A stretch of 64,000 nt of DNA from Candidatus Melainabacteria bacterium (GTDB lineage: Bacteria > Cyanobacteriota > Vampirovibrionia > Obscuribacterales > Obscuribacteraceae). Where the stretch lies: the NCBI GenBank assembly GCA_003242885.1, contig QKMZ01000006.1, forward strand, positions 1,667,563 through 1,731,562, in the 5' to 3' direction. Position numbers and translations under genes: made by a program. Shown here piece by piece: positions 50,674-59,859 of this stretch (positions are counted from its first letter, which is position 1; each line of letters begins with the position of its first letter). The notes under the pieces are model-generated. The model ran no database searches, was not told the DNA's origin, and saw only the letters and a list, made by a program, of their open reading frames with translations.

Positions 50674-52314
50674 CTACGAAGAAGAGGGCTTTTCAAGCAA
50701 AACGCCCAGCTCGGTGCCAAAGTTGTTCACTTCCTGTGCGGTCGAATTGACCTGCTTGATGAAAAACTGCTTCTGGTCAGAAGTCAGATTTGCTCGCTCT
50801 AGAATGTGCTGGAATTCCATTAACTGATGTTTTTGTCTCTCGAGTCGCTCCTCGAGCGTGTGTGCTTTCGTGCCAGCTTCGGTAATGGGCTCTAACAATG
50901 CATCGAGCTTCACATGCAACTGGCCGATTACTGTGATTGCCTTTCTCATCACTTCTTGAGCTTGCTCGTTATCGCCGGCAGCTCTGTATATAGTTCGCTC
51001 CATCGTAAACAGAAGGTGCTTTACTTTTACGCTCTCCTGGCGCATTCGCTCGGATAGATTCTTCATCTCATCAGCGAACGCTTCAAATCCTCCACCATTC
51101 TTTTTGGCTTCAATTTGAGAACTCATGGACAGAATTCCGACGCGATTTGCCATATCGTCCATAATTACCGACAATCCATCTAAGTCATGAATACGCTCTG
51201 CAAGACCTTTCACACGCTGTACGGAAGAATCAGCTTCAGTCAAAACCTTATTGACTTGCTCGTCGATTTCGTCGAGCGTGCGATGTCCTGTGCGGCGCAA
51301 TTCATCGGAGCGAGTCAAACGCTGAGCGATCTCATCGATCAAATCGCATGTTTCCGTGGATTGCTTGCTTAGGTTTCTAATTTGCTCTAACGATGCCTGA
51401 AGCTCTTCAGGTTGTCCTTCAAAGCCGTTTACCAGTTGATTTGATGCTTCGACAAGATCATTTATTACATAATGAAAGGCTTGCGCATGTTGTTTAACTA
51501 GACCCAGGGCATGTACAGGCGAAGTACCGTTGGTGCCGATGTAAGTTTCTTCCATCCTTCTTAAACTTGAAATCATATTGTTGAAGGTTGAGGCCAAATC
51601 ACTGAGTTCATCTCGTCCTTCTACACCTGTGACCGGCTCAAAGCGTCCCGCTCCAGCTTTTTCCATAGCTCGACTAAGTCGCTGTAACGGATTTAGCAAA
51701 CCCTGGATAATGACAAAACTCCAAAGAGAAACAAAGGCGAGAGCCAGAATGCCACCAGATATGGTGGAAAAGAATGTATTATTTGCCGTGGTTTTAGAAT
51801 TCGCCAGTTGCTTTTGAAGTACCTCTTCTTCAAAAGCTACACGATCGCTAACCTTGTGCCGGATTTCATCCATAAGCATCCGTCCACGCTCTGTCTTAAA
51901 AAGCGCAGTCGCTTCTGCAGCTCCTTTCAAGCGCATGGTGTTCATAAGTGATTTGACAAATTCGACTTTGCTTTCAATCAAAGGCAAAAGCTCTGCTAGA
52001 TTTTTGGCTCGGTCTGGCTCATCTTTGGTTAATTCGTTCAGCGTACTTATCGAATCTTCTACTTCTTTTAAAGACGCATCGTTCAACTGTATAAAGTCTC
52101 TGTCGCCTGATAAAAGATATCCACGACTGTTACTCTCAAAATCAGCAACGCGCCCAAGCAAATTCTCCAATTCACGAAGAGTTTTTACAGTTTTCAACGC
52201 GGTCTTGTTGCTGTCTATCAAATCTTGAACACAAACAAAACTCGAATAACCGGAAAGCAGGAGAATGACCAGCACACCACCTGCGATACTACTAATTTTG
52301 GGTCCGATCTTCAT
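50674..52314 (-). CDS. CHASE3-HAMP protein with divergent methyl-accepting-type domain
   Basis: 546 residues from the ATG at 52314 with GAGGAA 6 nt upstream. Membrane helix about 8-30, an extracytoplasmic four-helix CHASE3-like sensor, a second helix about 188-208, then HAMP. The remaining ~300 residues are long coiled coils. One segment, VGILSMSSQIEAKKNGGGFE, followed by ADEMKNLSERMRQ, resembles the tip of a chemoreceptor signalling domain, but it differs from the conserved hairpin at several positions, so coupling to CheA is doubtful. No che gene is in the window. It may signal through another partner. Confidence 0.8.
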   Translation of the reverse strand: MKIGPKISSIAGGVLVILLLSGYSSFVCVQDLIDSNKTALKTVKTLRELENLLGRVADFESNSRGYLLSGDRDFIQLNDASLKEVEDSISTLNELTKDEPDRAKNLAELLPLIESKVEFVKSLMNTMRLKGAAEATALFKTERGRMLMDEIRHKVSDRVAFEEEVLQKQLANSKTTANNTFFSTISGGILALAFVSLWSFVIIQGLLNPLQRLSRAMEKAGAGRFEPVTGVEGRDELSDLASTFNNMISSLRRMEETYIGTNGTSPVHALGLVKQHAQAFHYVINDLVEASNQLVNGFEGQPEELQASLEQIRNLSKQSTETCDLIDEIAQRLTRSDELRRTGHRTLDEIDEQVNKVLTEADSSVQRVKGLAERIHDLDGLSVIMDDMANRVGILSMSSQIEAKKNGGGFEAFADEMKNLSERMRQESVKVKHLLFTMERTIYRAAGDNEQAQEVMRKAITVIGQLHVKLDALLEPITEAGTKAHTLEERLERQKHQLMEFQHILERANLTSDQKQFFIKQVNSTAQEVNNFGTELGVLLEKPSSS

Positions 52315-52363
52315 ACTCTTCCTCAATCAAAGCTAAATCGAATCACAATCTAAATGAGATCAA

Positions 52364-53113
52364 CTAGTCAAAAGCACCGCTCCACGATTGCCCTTGTCGC
52401 ACATTCGAGCTTTGTCGCTCCAAATGCAAACCACACAGGAATAACACCTGTCCGGTCAGAAACGTAAAGAGAAGAGGGACGACTTCAGTAAATTGGAATG
52501 GAAAAAACATCTGGGGTGTAAGAAAAAACATGGTCATCCAAGCAATACACTGCCCGACGAAGATCATTATGACTGGAGTTAGAGGACGCCCCCTTCTTTC
52601 CTCAATACGCCGAATTCCTTGAATATGTCCATTCAAAACGATTTTCTCGTCGGGCTGATTGACGAGCAACTGAAGCGTCACCGAATCGTGGCGATTAAGC
52701 ATCATGGGACGCAAATGCACTTTATTCTTCTCAATTCGCTCAATGATAGGTCCGGTCGTGGGGTCATCGTTCAGCCCCATCGGCTCTGTTTCGACGACCT
52801 CGGCCATAAGAATATCGGCAGCAGCACCGCAGTTGAGGCTGAGACGAACCTGGTAATCACCAGGCATGATGTTGACGTGACCGGTATTAATCAGTCGAAC
52901 AACTACAAAACTTGCATCACGCGCCGGGTTGCCATCAAAGCGCAAATCAATACGATGACGCGTTTTGCCTTTCATCTCTACCAATTGCTGCCGCCAGAGC
53001 ACATCATATGAAAGCTGTTTTTTGCGCTGCAGAAGAAAAAGAAAGACGGTAACGCATATACCTATACAGGTGGCCAGCGGTGCCAAATAGCGGGGATCGA
53101 ATTCCAACGGCAA
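52364..53113 (-). CDS. Hypothetical membrane protein
   Basis: 249 residues. One helix near the N-terminus (LATCIGICVTVFLFLLQR), a soluble domain of about 150 residues with beta character (DASFVVVRLINTGHVNIMPG), and two helices near the C-terminus (MIFVGQCIAWMTMFFLT, then VVPLLFTFLTGQVLFLCGL). No family recognised. The start is TTG at 53113 with GAGGA just upstream; a second TTG two codons later is also possible. It ends 50 bp before the start of the chemoreceptor-like gene on the same strand. Confidence 0.72.
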   Translation of the reverse strand: MPLEFDPRYLAPLATCIGICVTVFLFLLQRKKQLSYDVLWRQQLVEMKGKTRHRIDLRFDGNPARDASFVVVRLINTGHVNIMPGDYQVRLSLNCGAAADILMAEVVETEPMGLNDDPTTGPIIERIEKNKVHLRPMMLNRHDSVTLQLLVNQPDEKIVLNGHIQGIRRIEERRGRPLTPVIMIFVGQCIAWMTMFFLTPQMFFPFQFTEVVPLLFTFLTGQVLFLCGLHLERQSSNVRQGQSWSGAFD

Positions 53114-53293
53114 ACTTCCTCTAGCGCCCTAATACGGCGTCTTGGTCTGCAAAATGTCGCAGCAGGCTCTTGTTTATGAGACACAACCCGCATGAGATGC
53201 CGCTTATCCCATACCCGCAAATGCAAGAAATTTCGCAGGAACCTCGATGAGATGCCCTATTGTTTACATTCAGAAAGTGCTGTCAAAAAAGAA

Positions 53294-53614
53294 CTAAAAA
53301 GCAAAAATAGGTCCCAGCAAGCGCCAGGACAGCAGCCAGCGTATACAATCGGTAAAACCGGAGCGAATCCCGCGCGGCTTTTGCATGCGGCGAAGGCGAG
53401 AGGGAGTGTGTTTGCCCTTACTTCTCACGGAGGGAAGCTCAACATTATGGTTCAACGGCTTGCCTTCAAGCCGGTCCAAATAGAAACGGGCTGGGCTATC
53501 GCAGGATTTGAGCCAGATGGCTGTATGTTCATTGCCTGAAGCACCGGACTGAACGCTCGCCTTCGTAAAGGCTGTCGAGCCTGCCTTCGGTTTTTCGCCG
53601 CCCATTGCATACAT
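53294..53614 (-). CDS. Hypothetical protein, 106 aa
   Basis: The ATG at 53614 has an excellent GGAGGTG ribosome binding site 6 nt upstream, which is the main evidence. The product begins MYAMGGEKPKAGST, is basic and ends in a hydrophobic tail (WLLSWRLLGPIFAF). No family recognised. A competing 115-codon ORF on the plus strand (53192-53539) has no ribosome binding site. The unusual composition leaves open that this is not a real gene. Confidence 0.45.
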   Translation of the reverse strand: MYAMGGEKPKAGSTAFTKASVQSGASGNEHTAIWLKSCDSPARFYLDRLEGKPLNHNVELPSVRSKGKHTPSRLRRMQKPRGIRSGFTDCIRWLLSWRLLGPIFAF

Positions 53615-53977
53615 TCGCCACACCTCCAGGATTTAAGCCAGTATGGCGGGGAAACGAACTATAGTCGCGACGGGTAGCCTATAAACCTGTAACGCTAGAC
53701 TTATAGAACATTAGATTTAATCTATCTATCGTATATGTGGATATTTTGTCCCATCCCCGAGCCAGGCGTTCCAAAGGGCGCAAGTAGCTATCGCAGAGGC
53801 AGTTTTCAAGATCTTTAATAACACCGGGAACGGCTTCCTTTTGTGCAATGATATTGACCGGCTATGCGATGACAGCAAGTCAAGTGATGACTTCAAATCA
53901 GCTCCACACTCACTTAAAACGGTTTGCACACCAAACAAGTAAATGAGTCTGGAAGGGAATGATTTTTTGGGGCGCCA
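53615..53977. other. Intergenic region upstream of the exported hydrolase
   Basis: 363 bp. It contains a perfect 13-bp odd palindrome, TAGATTTAATCTA (53712-53724), and AAAACGGTTT (53917-53926), also seen twice upstream of the HxlR gene. A promoter cannot be placed with confidence. No RNA gene recognised. Confidence 0.4.
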
Positions 53978-55441
53978 GTGAAAGCGGCAACATCAGCTAT
54001 TTCGGTAATGTTGAGTCTCTGCGTGTTATGCGGTGCCTCATTCAGCACCCTGCCTGCCGACGCAAAGCAAAAGCAAAATGCCAAGCAAAGTCATAAGCCG
54101 AAGCAAAAGCAAAAACAGAAAAAACAAACTGAGACAAGCCTTGTTGCAGACAGAATGCTGTCCGACATCAGCCCGAAATTGACCGTCGTTAAGACGGAAC
54201 CGATCTCGGTCATTGACGGCAAACTGCAAGCTAAACCTGACGGTAAGAATCAAGACAGCGTAAAGCTGGCTGCCGCTGTCCTGCGCCTGCAACCGGTCGA
54301 TTCTGAAACTCCGGTGGCACGGCTGAAAATTACAGGCACCCTGCCTTTTGCGAACGAAGCCGACAAAGATCCCGTCGACGCTCCTCGTTGGCAGATGCTC
54401 GAATCAATTTCACCTTCGACCGGTGAAGTCGTCTCCAGAGATCAAAACAAAGAGACTCTAACCGGTCACGAATCGCTATTTGTAAGACCGGCAGTTGGTC
54501 AGAAAACAACTAGAGTCGGCGGACTTTTAGATACTTCTTTTGGAAAGATTGGACCACAATTCGATGCACTCAAATTGCCGGTTCGCGAGTGGGTAAATCC
54601 AATGATGCCTGCACGAGGTGTAGTGGTAATGGTCCACGGCACCACTCAACATTCAGGTAGCTTCGAGCTTTTCGCAAACCATCTTTCCAGCCTCGGCTTC
54701 AAAGTAATTGCCTACGATATGCGTGGGCACGGCCGGTGGTATCACAATCAAACAAATTTCGATGAAGGCGATCATGTCAATTACAGTCGCAGTACCAACG
54801 ATTTGATTGTGCTTCTCACTCATATTCGTGTCAAATACCCGACCTTGCCGCTCTTCTGCATCGGCGAAAGTATCGGTGGAGCTGTATCTGTTCGCGCCGG
54901 CAGTGCCAATCCTGGATTAGTCGACGGACTGGTTTTAGTGAGCCCGGGCAGCAAGCCATGCACTTTCAACCCGGTCATGGTCGCTAAAGATTTTGCCAAA
55001 GGCATCACGCACTTGGACCGTCTGATGGATGTTACTCGCTACATCAAGCGCTACTCTTCCGACGACAATCGTGTCAGCAAAGAGATGGTCGACGACCCGC
55101 TTTCCAGAACAGAACTTACCGGCAAAGAAGTTCTGCAAACCGGATATTTCATCAGCACGACTCCAAAATTTGCAGGCAAACTTGCCGACCACATTTCCGT
55201 CCTCATAATCCAGGGCGAAGAAGATCGAATTGTTTCTCCTAAGACAATCAAGACGATTTACAAAAACCTGCACGTGAAAAACAAAACTATCGTCTACCTT
55301 CCTGAGTGTGGACACGTTCTGCTCGGAACATCGTTTTTAAAACCACAGGTAGTGTCATCAATCTCGAACTGGCTGGTAAGTCGCTCAAAAGAAAAATCAT
55401 CCGCTATTACAGCCAGCCAGAAAAAAACGCCTCAAGGCTAA
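53978..55441 (+). CDS. Exported alpha/beta hydrolase (monoacylglycerol lipase-like)
   Basis: 487 residues. Starts at GTG (53978) with a G-rich leader. Signal peptide to about residue 28, then a Lys/Gln-rich repetitive stretch (KQKQNAKQSHKPKQKQKQKK). The hydrolase domain (about 205-460) has the oxyanion strand VVVMVHGTTQHSGSF, the nucleophile elbow GESIGG, acid D in QGEEDRIVSP and histidine in PECGHVLLG. This is the serine-aminopeptidase/monoacylglycerol-lipase (S33) fold. It is closely related to the exported hydrolase at 58193. The lysine-rich stretch may bind an anionic envelope surface. Substrate unknown. Confidence 0.88.
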   Translation: MKAATSAISVMLSLCVLCGASFSTLPADAKQKQNAKQSHKPKQKQKQKKQTETSLVADRMLSDISPKLTVVKTEPISVIDGKLQAKPDGKNQDSVKLAAAVLRLQPVDSETPVARLKITGTLPFANEADKDPVDAPRWQMLESISPSTGEVVSRDQNKETLTGHESLFVRPAVGQKTTRVGGLLDTSFGKIGPQFDALKLPVREWVNPMMPARGVVVMVHGTTQHSGSFELFANHLSSLGFKVIAYDMRGHGRWYHNQTNFDEGDHVNYSRSTNDLIVLLTHIRVKYPTLPLFCIGESIGGAVSVRAGSANPGLVDGLVLVSPGSKPCTFNPVMVAKDFAKGITHLDRLMDVTRYIKRYSSDDNRVSKEMVDDPLSRTELTGKEVLQTGYFISTTPKFAGKLADHISVLIIQGEEDRIVSPKTIKTIYKNLHVKNKTIVYLPECGHVLLGTSFLKPQVVSSISNWLVSRSKEKSSAITASQKKTPQG

Positions 55442-55507
55442 TGCAGTTGCCTTCTGGGCGAGTTTTGTCAGGCAGGAAATTTTGGGGGCACCCCGACTCT
55501 AATTCGG

Positions 55508-55537
55508 TTGGTTGCGCTGCTAAAATGGGAATATAAA
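55508..55537 (+). promoter_or_regulatory. Candidate sigma-70 promoter
   Basis: TTGGTT (55508-55513) and TATAAA (55532-55537) are separated by 18 bp, about 72 bp upstream of the ATG of the 158-aa gene. A GCCGC/GCGGC hairpin lies between this promoter and the ribosome binding site. Confidence 0.35.
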
Positions 55538-55608
55538 AACCTGGCATCCCGGTCAGCCTTACTACACAGCACTACCTGCCGCCTAAGAACACTGCGGCGT
55601 GAGGATCT

Positions 55609-56085
55609 ATGTCTAAGACCGTCACTCTAATGGAAGCTTTGTTGAAGGATCCTTCCGTTAGCGTCCGCGAGCACGTGGTCGAGAGTGCCTCTCCTCATGT
55701 TTCCAATGTCAAACAGACCTTTGAAGGCAAATTCGAGTCGCTGGTAAGCGAAATCGGGAAAGAGTGGGGGCATCCAATCTTTAACAGCACTTTTGACGAC
55801 CCGGACAACCCAAAGGCAGTTGCACCCTCATGGTCGGTTGGTAACCCCAAAGATGGTGGCGAAGCAAAGACGCTGAAATTGTCATACTGGAAGCGCGACA
55901 ACATCATCAATTACATCTTACTGCGCACCGAAGTCGATCCGCAAAAGAACAATAAGCCTCTCTACTACGAGATTGTGATTGGCGGAAAACGCCGAATATC
56001 GGAAGGCAACATCAAAGTCGATGGATTGCGCCAACAAAAGCCGACCATCTGGGGTACCATCAGATCCTGGTTCGTCTGGGGCTAG
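55609..56085 (+). CDS. Hypothetical protein, 158 aa
   Basis: 158 residues, soluble. It begins MSKTVTLMEALLKDPS and has an alpha/beta look, with TLKLSYWKRDNIINYILLRT and PLYYEIVIGGKRRI as strands and a Trp-rich end (TIWGTIRSWFVWG). No signal peptide and no recognised family. GTGAGGATCT is the ribosome binding site. It converges with the SRPBCC gene, 23 bp between ends. Confidence 0.72.
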   Translation: MSKTVTLMEALLKDPSVSVREHVVESASPHVSNVKQTFEGKFESLVSEIGKEWGHPIFNSTFDDPDNPKAVAPSWSVGNPKDGGEAKTLKLSYWKRDNIINYILLRTEVDPQKNNKPLYYEIVIGGKRRISEGNIKVDGLRQQKPTIWGTIRSWFVWG

Positions 56086-56108
56086 TCTTAAAGCTTTGCC
56101 TCAGCCGC

Positions 56109-56669
56109 TTAATTGGTGGCTTTGAGGTGAGTGAGATTAATACCGACAGTTGTTGCTTCGGCTAGAACTTTGACACGTCCAAGCCGGCGCAAGACATCCT
56201 TTTTGACGGAATTGTTTGTTATCTGCCTGGCAAAAGGAACATGCACTCCGGTCTCCAAATAAGTGGAGAGCTTTAGCTCCGTCTTTTTTCCACCTTCCAT
56301 GGGAGTAAGAGTCCAGCAGCCTTCAAAACGCTTGAACTTGTCTGAACTCATCAGACGATATTCAATACTGCGTGGTGAACTTTCTACTTCTTTATACAAG
56401 CATTTGGCACTGCCTATTACAGGCAGCCCTGAGAAATTTTCGTCAATAACTGCTTCGGCGCCAATGTAGGAAACCTGCTTGCGAGCAGGATCAACTTGGC
56501 GTTGCATTTTAATCGCTTCATAGACTTGCTGCGGAGAAGCTTCAACCATGACTGTCGAAAAGACACTGTCTTCTTGCACATTGCCGGCCGCCATCGCTGG
56601 TGATACCAACAAGGTTGCGGTGAGGGCTATCAGGGAAACCTTTGTCGGGAAAGAATTTTTCGTACGCAT
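56109..56669 (-). CDS. Exported SRPBCC (START-like) protein
   Basis: 186 residues from the ATG at 56669. Signal peptide (core VSLIALTATLLVSPAMAAG). The mature part fits the SRPBCC/polyketide cyclase-type fold: VFSTVMVEASPQQVYEAIKM, then SIEYRLMSSDKFKRFEGCWT and a long C-terminal helix (HVPFARQITNNSVKKDVLRR). These bind hydrophobic ligands. Ligand and role unknown. No good ribosome binding site was seen. Confidence 0.8.
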   Translation of the reverse strand: MRTKNSFPTKVSLIALTATLLVSPAMAAGNVQEDSVFSTVMVEASPQQVYEAIKMQRQVDPARKQVSYIGAEAVIDENFSGLPVIGSAKCLYKEVESSPRSIEYRLMSSDKFKRFEGCWTLTPMEGGKKTELKLSTYLETGVHVPFARQITNNSVKKDVLRRLGRVKVLAEATTVGINLTHLKATN

Positions 56670-56949
56670 AACTACCGCCCAAAGCACTCAACAGTGCTAG
56701 AACCAATCGCCCTCTTGTTTTTAATGTACCCAAATGAAAGGTTGAATAACACTACTGACATCCCGCGGTGCAAATTTGTTTCCGCAGACACAAATGGGAG
56801 ACCATGCGGTTTGCCGGTGATTTGGATCCGATTGGATATACGCTTGAGTGAAAGAGCGTTTACAAGAGGAAGGCGATAAAGAGTCCTTTCCAACTGCCTC
56901 TTTGAATGACTGCCTGTACCTTCAAACGCGCTCAACCATGCGGCTTTCG

Positions 56950-57999
56950 CTACTTCGTCGGTTTTGCTTCAGTCTTTGCCTCTGATGGTTTTTCAATACC
57001 TTTGTCTGCAGCAGATCCAGCTGCCGGAGCCGTTCCTGACGAAGCAGTCTGACTAGCGCCTGGAGGAGAAGGAGCCGTCGGCGAAGGCAACCCCGCAGTG
57101 GTCGCAGGAGCTGGTTCGGCACCAGAACCGGCTCCTGCTGAGGCTCCCGCGTCTGCAGCCGGTGCGGCGGCACCAGGCGGCGGAGGATTGACCACTTCAT
57201 TGAAAGCCTGCACCAGAAGCGCATTTTCTGGTGATGCTTGAGCCAATTTTGCACCTTCCGCGGCCATCGCATCGGCTTCGGCGTTGTTGCCGTTCTGCTT
57301 CAACGTCGATGCCAACTTCAGCATTGCGCCCAAGGTTTCTGGATTGGTGTCTCCCAATTTTCTTTTCCTGAGCTGATAGATCTGCCGATAAGCATTGATG
57401 GCATCAGGCAATTTGTTCTGTGCAACGCAGGCTTCAGCCACATGGGCAAGACTAGGGCACATCTCGTATGCACCAGCTCCGTAGAGGCGAACGGCGCAAG
57501 CGATTTGTCTTCTGTAAGCGGCTTCCGCTTCAGGCAATTTGTTTTGTTTCGTGCAGAGCGCGCCTATTTTTCCATAGATGACAAAAACCGCCGGATCTTT
57601 GGTGCCCCAAACCTGCTCTCGCAGTTGAGCAGAGCCGCGGTACCAGGCCTCAGCTTCAGCCAATTTTCCTGCTTTCTCTCTTTTCTGGGCTTCAGCAAAA
57701 TAGTGATTCGCCTTGTCGGCGATGTTCTTCGCAATCACTCGACTGTCACCCACAACCGGCAACCCACCGGCTCCAGCTGCTTGCCCACCCGTGATATTCG
57801 TCAGGCTGCCGGCCCCGTAAAGGTTGGTCAGGGCCCCTTGGTGCCCTGAAGGTACGTTTCTCGGCATCCCCATCAAACCGCCATACTCGCTTATCCCCTG
57901 AGCCAGAGCTGGGGGGCTTAGTAAAGCAATCGACAGAGCAACCAAAGGCATCTTCTCTAGTAAGGGCTTCCAAATAGTACGCAAATCGTCTCTTTGCAT
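56950..57999 (-). CDS. Exported TPR protein with Ala/Pro-rich tail
   Basis: 349 residues from the ATG at 57999; GTG at 58008 is possible. An atypically long N-terminus (about 15 residues) precedes a signal-like core (MPLVALSIALLSPPALAQG). Tetratricopeptide-type helical pairs run from about 90 to 260 (KAGKLAEAEAWYRGSAQLRE, NKLPEAEAAYRRQIACAVRL, NKLPDAINAYRQIYQLRKR). The last 75 residues are Ala/Pro/Gly/Ser-rich. Probably a periplasmic scaffold. Confidence 0.82.
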   Translation of the reverse strand: MQRDDLRTIWKPLLEKMPLVALSIALLSPPALAQGISEYGGLMGMPRNVPSGHQGALTNLYGAGSLTNITGGQAAGAGGLPVVGDSRVIAKNIADKANHYFAEAQKREKAGKLAEAEAWYRGSAQLREQVWGTKDPAVFVIYGKIGALCTKQNKLPEAEAAYRRQIACAVRLYGAGAYEMCPSLAHVAEACVAQNKLPDAINAYRQIYQLRKRKLGDTNPETLGAMLKLASTLKQNGNNAEADAMAAEGAKLAQASPENALLVQAFNEVVNPPPPGAAAPAADAGASAGAGSGAEPAPATTAGLPSPTAPSPPGASQTASSGTAPAAGSAADKGIEKPSEAKTEAKPTK

Positions 58000-58192
58000 C
58001 TCAATCACCGCCAGGTCTGGTCCGAATTTATCGGTTTGGGAGGTTGTAAGGGGTTCTTCTACTACTAGTGTAACGCGCCTAAAGCGGGAACAAATAGCCA
58101 GGTAGCGGCATCTTCGCAGCCATCTACTATTCTCATCTTAAAGGAAGTTGTTTTGGGCACAATGCTCCTATGGAATCTGGTGTAATCGAGAG

Positions 58193-59215
58193 ATGGCGTC
58201 TGTGCGGAAAAAACCATTACCAATTAAAACGGCATGCTTTCTGGTCTGTCAGACCATGGTGTTCGTGCTAACTTGCTTCTTAGGCGCATCGGCTGAGGTT
58301 ATTCGTGAAGACGAACCTAAAATCGCCAAAGACATTAAGCAACCCGTGTACCATTGGGTCGACAAAGACAAGCCACTTCACGGTCTAATCGTTGCCATCC
58401 ACGGAGCAACTCTGCATGGAGGCGCTTTTGATCCGATGGCGCGCAAACTGGCCGCGCAAGGATACGAGACCTATGCGCCTGATTTGCGAGGTTTTGGCAG
58501 ATGGGTGGCCGACCAGGGCAAGACTGTTCCTGATGGAGAAATTGCCTTTTACCGCAGCCGCGAAGACATTGTCGGGTTGATACTGGCCTTGCGCGAGCAA
58601 AGACCAAACGTTCCGATTTATATGATGGGAGAGAGTCTGGGCGCCAACCTTTCTCTTTGGATTGCCAGCGTCCATCCGAATCTGATCGACGGAATTGTCA
58701 TTGCCAGCCCTTGCAGCAGCAGAAGATCGGGATTGAGTCCAACACTCGTCGCCGATTTTGCAAAATTCTGGGTCAATATGAAACGCAATATTCCGCTCGA
58801 GCCTTATGCGAAGCGTTTCTTGTCTGAAGACCCAAAGGTAACCGAAGGCTACATCAAAGATCCAGGCAATCGCAAAACGATGACTTTCTGGGAATCGATG
58901 CAGAGCATGCACGTCAACAAATCCAGTTTGATGTATGTCGACCAAATTCCATCCGACATGCATATCTTGTGCATCGTTGGAGAAAACGACAAGCTCTACA
59001 AAGCTTCGGCAGCCAAAGAGTTGATGAAGCGCATTCCCTCTCCGAGTGCACGTTTGATAGTGCTCAAGAATCGCGGGCACATTCACTTCGAGACACCCTA
59101 CATCAAAGACGATGTGATGCACGATGTGACCAGTTGGCTTACCGATATGACAGGTCTGAAAACGGCAGAAAACAACTTGCACGGTGAGGGTACCGTGATG
59201 GGAAAGAAGCTGTAA
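58193..59215 (+). CDS. Exported alpha/beta hydrolase
   Basis: 340 residues from the ATG at 58193 (a frame to 58148 exists without support). A signal peptide or anchor (TACFLVCQTMVFVLTCFLGA) precedes the hydrolase domain: LIVAIHGATLHGGAFDPMA, APDLRGFGRW, nucleophile elbow MGESLGANLS, acid in VGENDKLYKASA and histidine in KNRGHIHFE. It resembles the hydrolase at 53978 in the oxyanion and following strands, so they are likely paralogues. The stop codon overlaps a minus-strand terminator. Confidence 0.87.
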   Translation: MASVRKKPLPIKTACFLVCQTMVFVLTCFLGASAEVIREDEPKIAKDIKQPVYHWVDKDKPLHGLIVAIHGATLHGGAFDPMARKLAAQGYETYAPDLRGFGRWVADQGKTVPDGEIAFYRSREDIVGLILALREQRPNVPIYMMGESLGANLSLWIASVHPNLIDGIVIASPCSSRRSGLSPTLVADFAKFWVNMKRNIPLEPYAKRFLSEDPKVTEGYIKDPGNRKTMTFWESMQSMHVNKSSLMYVDQIPSDMHILCIVGENDKLYKASAAKELMKRIPSPSARLIVLKNRGHIHFETPYIKDDVMHDVTSWLTDMTGLKTAENNLHGEGTVMGKKL

Positions 59216-59234
59216 AAAACCGCCCGTAAGCGGT
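59213..59234 (-). terminator. Rho-independent terminator of the lipoprotein gene, overlapping a stop codon
   Basis: On the minus strand ACCGC (59234-59230) pairs with GCGGT (59223-59219) over a 6-nt loop, followed by TTTTTT (complement of 59214-59219). The T-tract overlaps the TAA stop of the convergent hydrolase at 59213-59215. Confidence 0.7.
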
Positions 59235-59242
59235 ATAAACAC

Positions 59243-59776
59243 CTACTGTTTTGTGATTGTTACAACAGCGAGCTTGCCATTGTCTTTTCGCACGCCCAAA
59301 AGCAATTTGTAAGCGAAAGGCGCCGTTTTACCTGCCGCCTTCCGCACTTCGCCTGTAACAGTGACGGGAATCAATCCGTTGGCAGTCACATCTGCCTGCA
59401 GCACTTGTTTTACATCAACAGTATCTGGGGTTTTGTTCTTGGAGAACTTGACGACTCTCGCCTTCAGCTCTTTTAGGTTTTTAGCTAAAACACCAGCCTT
59501 TTGCATACTTTGAACACACCCTGGCGATGCAACCTGCCTCAGAACCTTTTGAGATGTCTCATATGTTTTTGCGTCGTTATCTAAATAGTGAGTGACGAAA
59601 TCCGAGCAGACCTCTTCGACATTACCGACGCTCGAACTGACTCTCGGTACTGATATTTGCTGGCAGGAGGAAAGCAACAACACTGCTGCAAATCCGGCGG
59701 CAAACTTCTGAAGAGCTTTGACTGGCTGAGCAGAATCGAACGCTTGAATTGAACCTATCTGCAATCTGGAAAACAT
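59243..59776 (-). CDS. Hypothetical lipoprotein
   Basis: 177 residues. After about 25 residues, a hydrophobic stretch (FAAGFAAVLLLSSC) ends in a lipobox-like LSSC, so the protein is probably lipid-anchored. The mature region is about 140 residues, helical then beta (VLQADVTANGLIPVTVTGEV, PFAYKLLLGVRKDNGK). No family recognised. The start (ATG, 59776) is 84 bp from the divergent TPR gene start. Confidence 0.75.
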   Translation of the reverse strand: MFSRLQIGSIQAFDSAQPVKALQKFAAGFAAVLLLSSCQQISVPRVSSSVGNVEEVCSDFVTHYLDNDAKTYETSQKVLRQVASPGCVQSMQKAGVLAKNLKELKARVVKFSKNKTPDTVDVKQVLQADVTANGLIPVTVTGEVRKAAGKTAPFAYKLLLGVRKDNGKLAVVTITKQ

Positions 59777-59859
59777 CTTTCGTGCCCCGCTTCAATTTTA
59801 TAAGAAGTATAGCCGCAAAACGTGGTGTAATACCTTTGCCCCGTCCTTCAGTCATCTGC

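Noticed and set aside
53192..53539. 115-codon plus-strand ORF
   Set aside because: No ribosome binding site; the opposite-strand ORF at 53294-53614 is better supported.
58385..59242. 285-codon minus-strand ORF
   Set aside because: It is the antisense shadow of the alpha/beta hydrolase, whose catalytic motifs are clear on the plus strand.
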